Positions 6,205 to 7,824 of a DNA stretch of 7,824 nt are shown in pieces. Source of the stretch: an uncultured Polaribacter sp. (GTDB lineage: Bacteria; Bacteroidota; Bacteroidia; Flavobacteriales; Flavobacteriaceae); contig CALHCK010000250.1 of assembly GCA_937936695.1 (NCBI GenBank), forward strand, positions 1-7,824, in the 5' to 3' direction. The position numbers and the translations under genes are program-made. Under the pieces are notes generated by a model. The model was given only the letters and a program-made list of their open reading frames with translations. It was not told the DNA's origin and did no database searches. How positions within the stretch are numbered: position 1 is the first letter of the stretch; the number at the start of each line of letters is the position of its first letter.

Positions 6205-7824
6205 TTAAAATGTTGATTGAAACTTGTAAGTACCCGGAGCAACTTCTAATTCAAAAGTTCCATTTTGTTTAGTTATAGATTTTACATCTTTAGCTTTTTC
6301 AACAACTGTACCATTTACATTTAACGTCTTATTTACATCACCAGGAATAATAACTTTTGCTGTTGTATTAGCTGGTATTGTAACTGTTAATGTAAAAACA
6401 CCTCCTTTTAAAGTCCATGAAGAACTTATTTGCCCGTAAGTTGTATTTAAAGATGCTTCTGCCGATGTTAAATTTGTATTTGTTACAGGAGCTATTCTAA
6501 TTTTTTTGTACCCTGCTTCTAAAGGAGCGATACCTCCAATACGCTCATAAATCCACTCTCCAATAGCACCGTATGCATAGTGATTTAAACTATTCATTTT
6601 CTGAGCATTAAAACCTTCATCTTTACTATAACTATTCCAACGTTCCCAAATAGTTGTTGCTCCTTGATTGATAGAATAGAACCAAGATGGGTATGTTTCG
6701 TTGAATAACAGTTTGTAAATTAAATCTGTTCTACCCATATCATCTAAAACCTGAGATAAAAGTGGCGTACCTAAAAAACCTGTTCTTAAATGATTATTCG
6801 CTTCACTTAATTTTCTTATTAAATGGTCTTGTACATTTTTTTTCTTAGCTTCTGGTACCAAACCAAACGCTAGAGGTAACAAATAAGAGGTTTGTGTTTC
6901 TGGCCCTTGTTTTATTTTTCCATTAGCATCAAAAAACTTATTATCAAACGCTTTAGCAACAGATTTGTACAAATTTATATATGTATTATAATCATCTGAC
7001 TTTCCTAATACTTTAGCAGTCTCTGCCGTTAATTTTGCAGAACGTGCAAAAAAAGCTGTACCAATTAAATTTAGCGCTGTATCTCCTCTATTATCTCCAT
7101 TTTCTGGATATGGTTGCAACCAGTCAGCAAAGAATCCCATTCTTGAAATGTTATTTTTAGAAGATGCTTTATGATAAGCAACCCACCCTTTCATGGTTTC
7201 GTAATTTTCTTCTAAAATAGTTTTATCTCCTGTTCTAAAATATATTTTCCAAGGAATAATAGTACAAACATCTCCCCAACCTGCGCTTACTTTATTGTTA
7301 TTTAAAACATCTGGCACTACCCAAGGAATACCTCCATTATCGTACTGAGATTCTCTTACACTTTGTAACCAACTTGCCCAAAATTTATATACATCTGCAT
7401 TAAAAATAGATGTTGGTCCAAAAACTTGTGCATCTCCTGTCCACCCCATACGTTCGTCTCGTTGTGGGCAATCGGTTGGTATATCAAAGAAATTACCACG
7501 TAAACCCCAAACAATATTACTTTGTAATTGATTTAATTTTGTATGAGATGATGTAAATGTTCCGTTTTCTTCAAAATTAGAATATTGTACAAGACCTGTA
7601 ACCCAATCTTTAGACGCTTTTTTATCAGTATCAAAACCACTTAATTCTACATATCTAAATCCGTGAAACGTAAATTTAGGCATCCATTCTATAACACCAT
7701 CTTTAGAAGCTGTATAGTAATTTGTAGAAGCCGCACTTCTGTAGTTTTCTGTATAAAAAGTACCATCTGGTGATAACATTTCTGCAAATCTAATTTTAAG
7801 AGTTTGTCCTTTTTTCATAGGTAC
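6205..7824 (-). CDS. GH78 alpha-L-rhamnosidase, C-terminal part (5' end outside the window)
   Basis: The frame stays open to the window edge: two codons (Val-Pro) precede the ATG at 7818. The stretch VPMKKGQTLKIRFAEML matches the interior of GH78 proteins, so 7818 is an internal Met and the real start lies beyond 7824. Counting from that Met, residues 1-60 belong to the concanavalin-like domain preceding the barrel. DCPQRDERMGWTGD (116-129) carries the family's general-acid Glu at E122. TTIWERW (388-394) carries the candidate general base E392 in the (alpha/alpha)6 barrel. The tail from about 430 (IAPLEAGYKKIRIAPV onward) is the usual C-terminal beta-sandwich. The enzyme should release terminal alpha-L-rhamnose from an oligosaccharide. 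About 540 residues are visible of a family usually near 900-1100. The 411-aa gene follows after 11 bp, so they share an operon. With sulfatases nearby, the rhamnose is probably exposed after desulfation. Confidence 0.95.
   Translation of the reverse strand, partial: VPMKKGQTLKIRFAEMLSPDGTFYTENYRSAASTNYYTASKDGVIEWMPKFTFHGFRYVELSGFDTDKKASKDWVTGLVQYSNFEENGTFTSSHTKLNQLQSNIVWGLRGNFFDIPTDCPQRDERMGWTGDAQVFGPTSIFNADVYKFWASWLQSVRESQYDNGGIPWVVPDVLNNNKVSAGWGDVCTIIPWKIYFRTGDKTILEENYETMKGWVAYHKASSKNNISRMGFFADWLQPYPENGDNRGDTALNLIGTAFFARSAKLTAETAKVLGKSDDYNTYINLYKSVAKAFDNKFFDANGKIKQGPETQTSYLLPLAFGLVPEAKKKNVQDHLIRKLSEANNHLRTGFLGTPLLSQVLDDMGRTDLIYKLLFNETYPSWFYSINQGATTIWERWNSYSKDEGFNAQKMNSLNHYAYGAIGEWIYERIGGIAPLEAGYKKIRIAPVTNTNLTSAEASLNTTYGQISSSWTLKGGVFTLTVTIPANTTAKVIIPGDVNKTLNVNGTVVEKAKDVKSITKQNGTFELEVAPGTYKFQSTF

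Noticed and set aside
7816..7818. ATG at 7818 as the real start of the rhamnosidase
   Set aside because: The frame continues upstream as Val-Pro to the edge, and the sequence around it matches the interior of GH78 proteins. No signal peptide follows this Met.

Overview
The window looks like part of a polysaccharide utilisation locus from a marine bacterium of the Bacteroidota, most likely family Flavobacteriaceae. The grounds are a very AT-rich sequence, A-rich translation starts without clear Shine-Dalgarno sites, Sec and lipoprotein export signals on every protein whose start is visible, and a dense run of sulfatases beside a GH78 glycosidase. The genus cannot be told from this sequence alone.

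All six genes lie on the minus strand, so transcription runs from high to low coordinates. In that order they are: the C-terminal part of a GH78 alpha-L-rhamnosidase (6205-7824, cut by the window edge); a secreted two-domain beta-sandwich protein with a GH115-C-terminal-like module (4958-6193, 11 bp later); a secreted protein with nucleoside-hydrolase-fold features (4083-4931, 26 bp later); a perfect-palindrome terminator (4026-4055); a lipoprotein S1 sulfatase (2376-3971); a 233-bp AT-rich gap; a second lipoprotein S1 sulfatase (610-2142); and the N-terminal part of a third, closely related to the second (1-560, cut by the window edge).

Together the genes suggest stepwise removal of sulfate esters by three sulfatases, needing formylglycine maturation from a gene outside the window, coupled to release of terminal alpha-L-rhamnose by the GH78. 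The 411-residue protein may bind the glycan. The nucleoside-hydrolase-like protein has no obvious role. A sulfated rhamnose-containing glycan fits best, and ulvan from green algae is the leading candidate. No ulvan lyase, unsaturated glucuronyl hydrolase, SusC/SusD pair or regulator is visible here, so the substrate is inferred.

The points most worth following are the secreted nucleoside-hydrolase-like protein inside a sulfatase/rhamnosidase locus, the tandem sulfatase paralogues with clearly different third-position codon use, and a terminator whose stem may double as the upstream element of the next promoter. No RNA genes, insertion sequences, CRISPR arrays, integrase sites or origins were seen.
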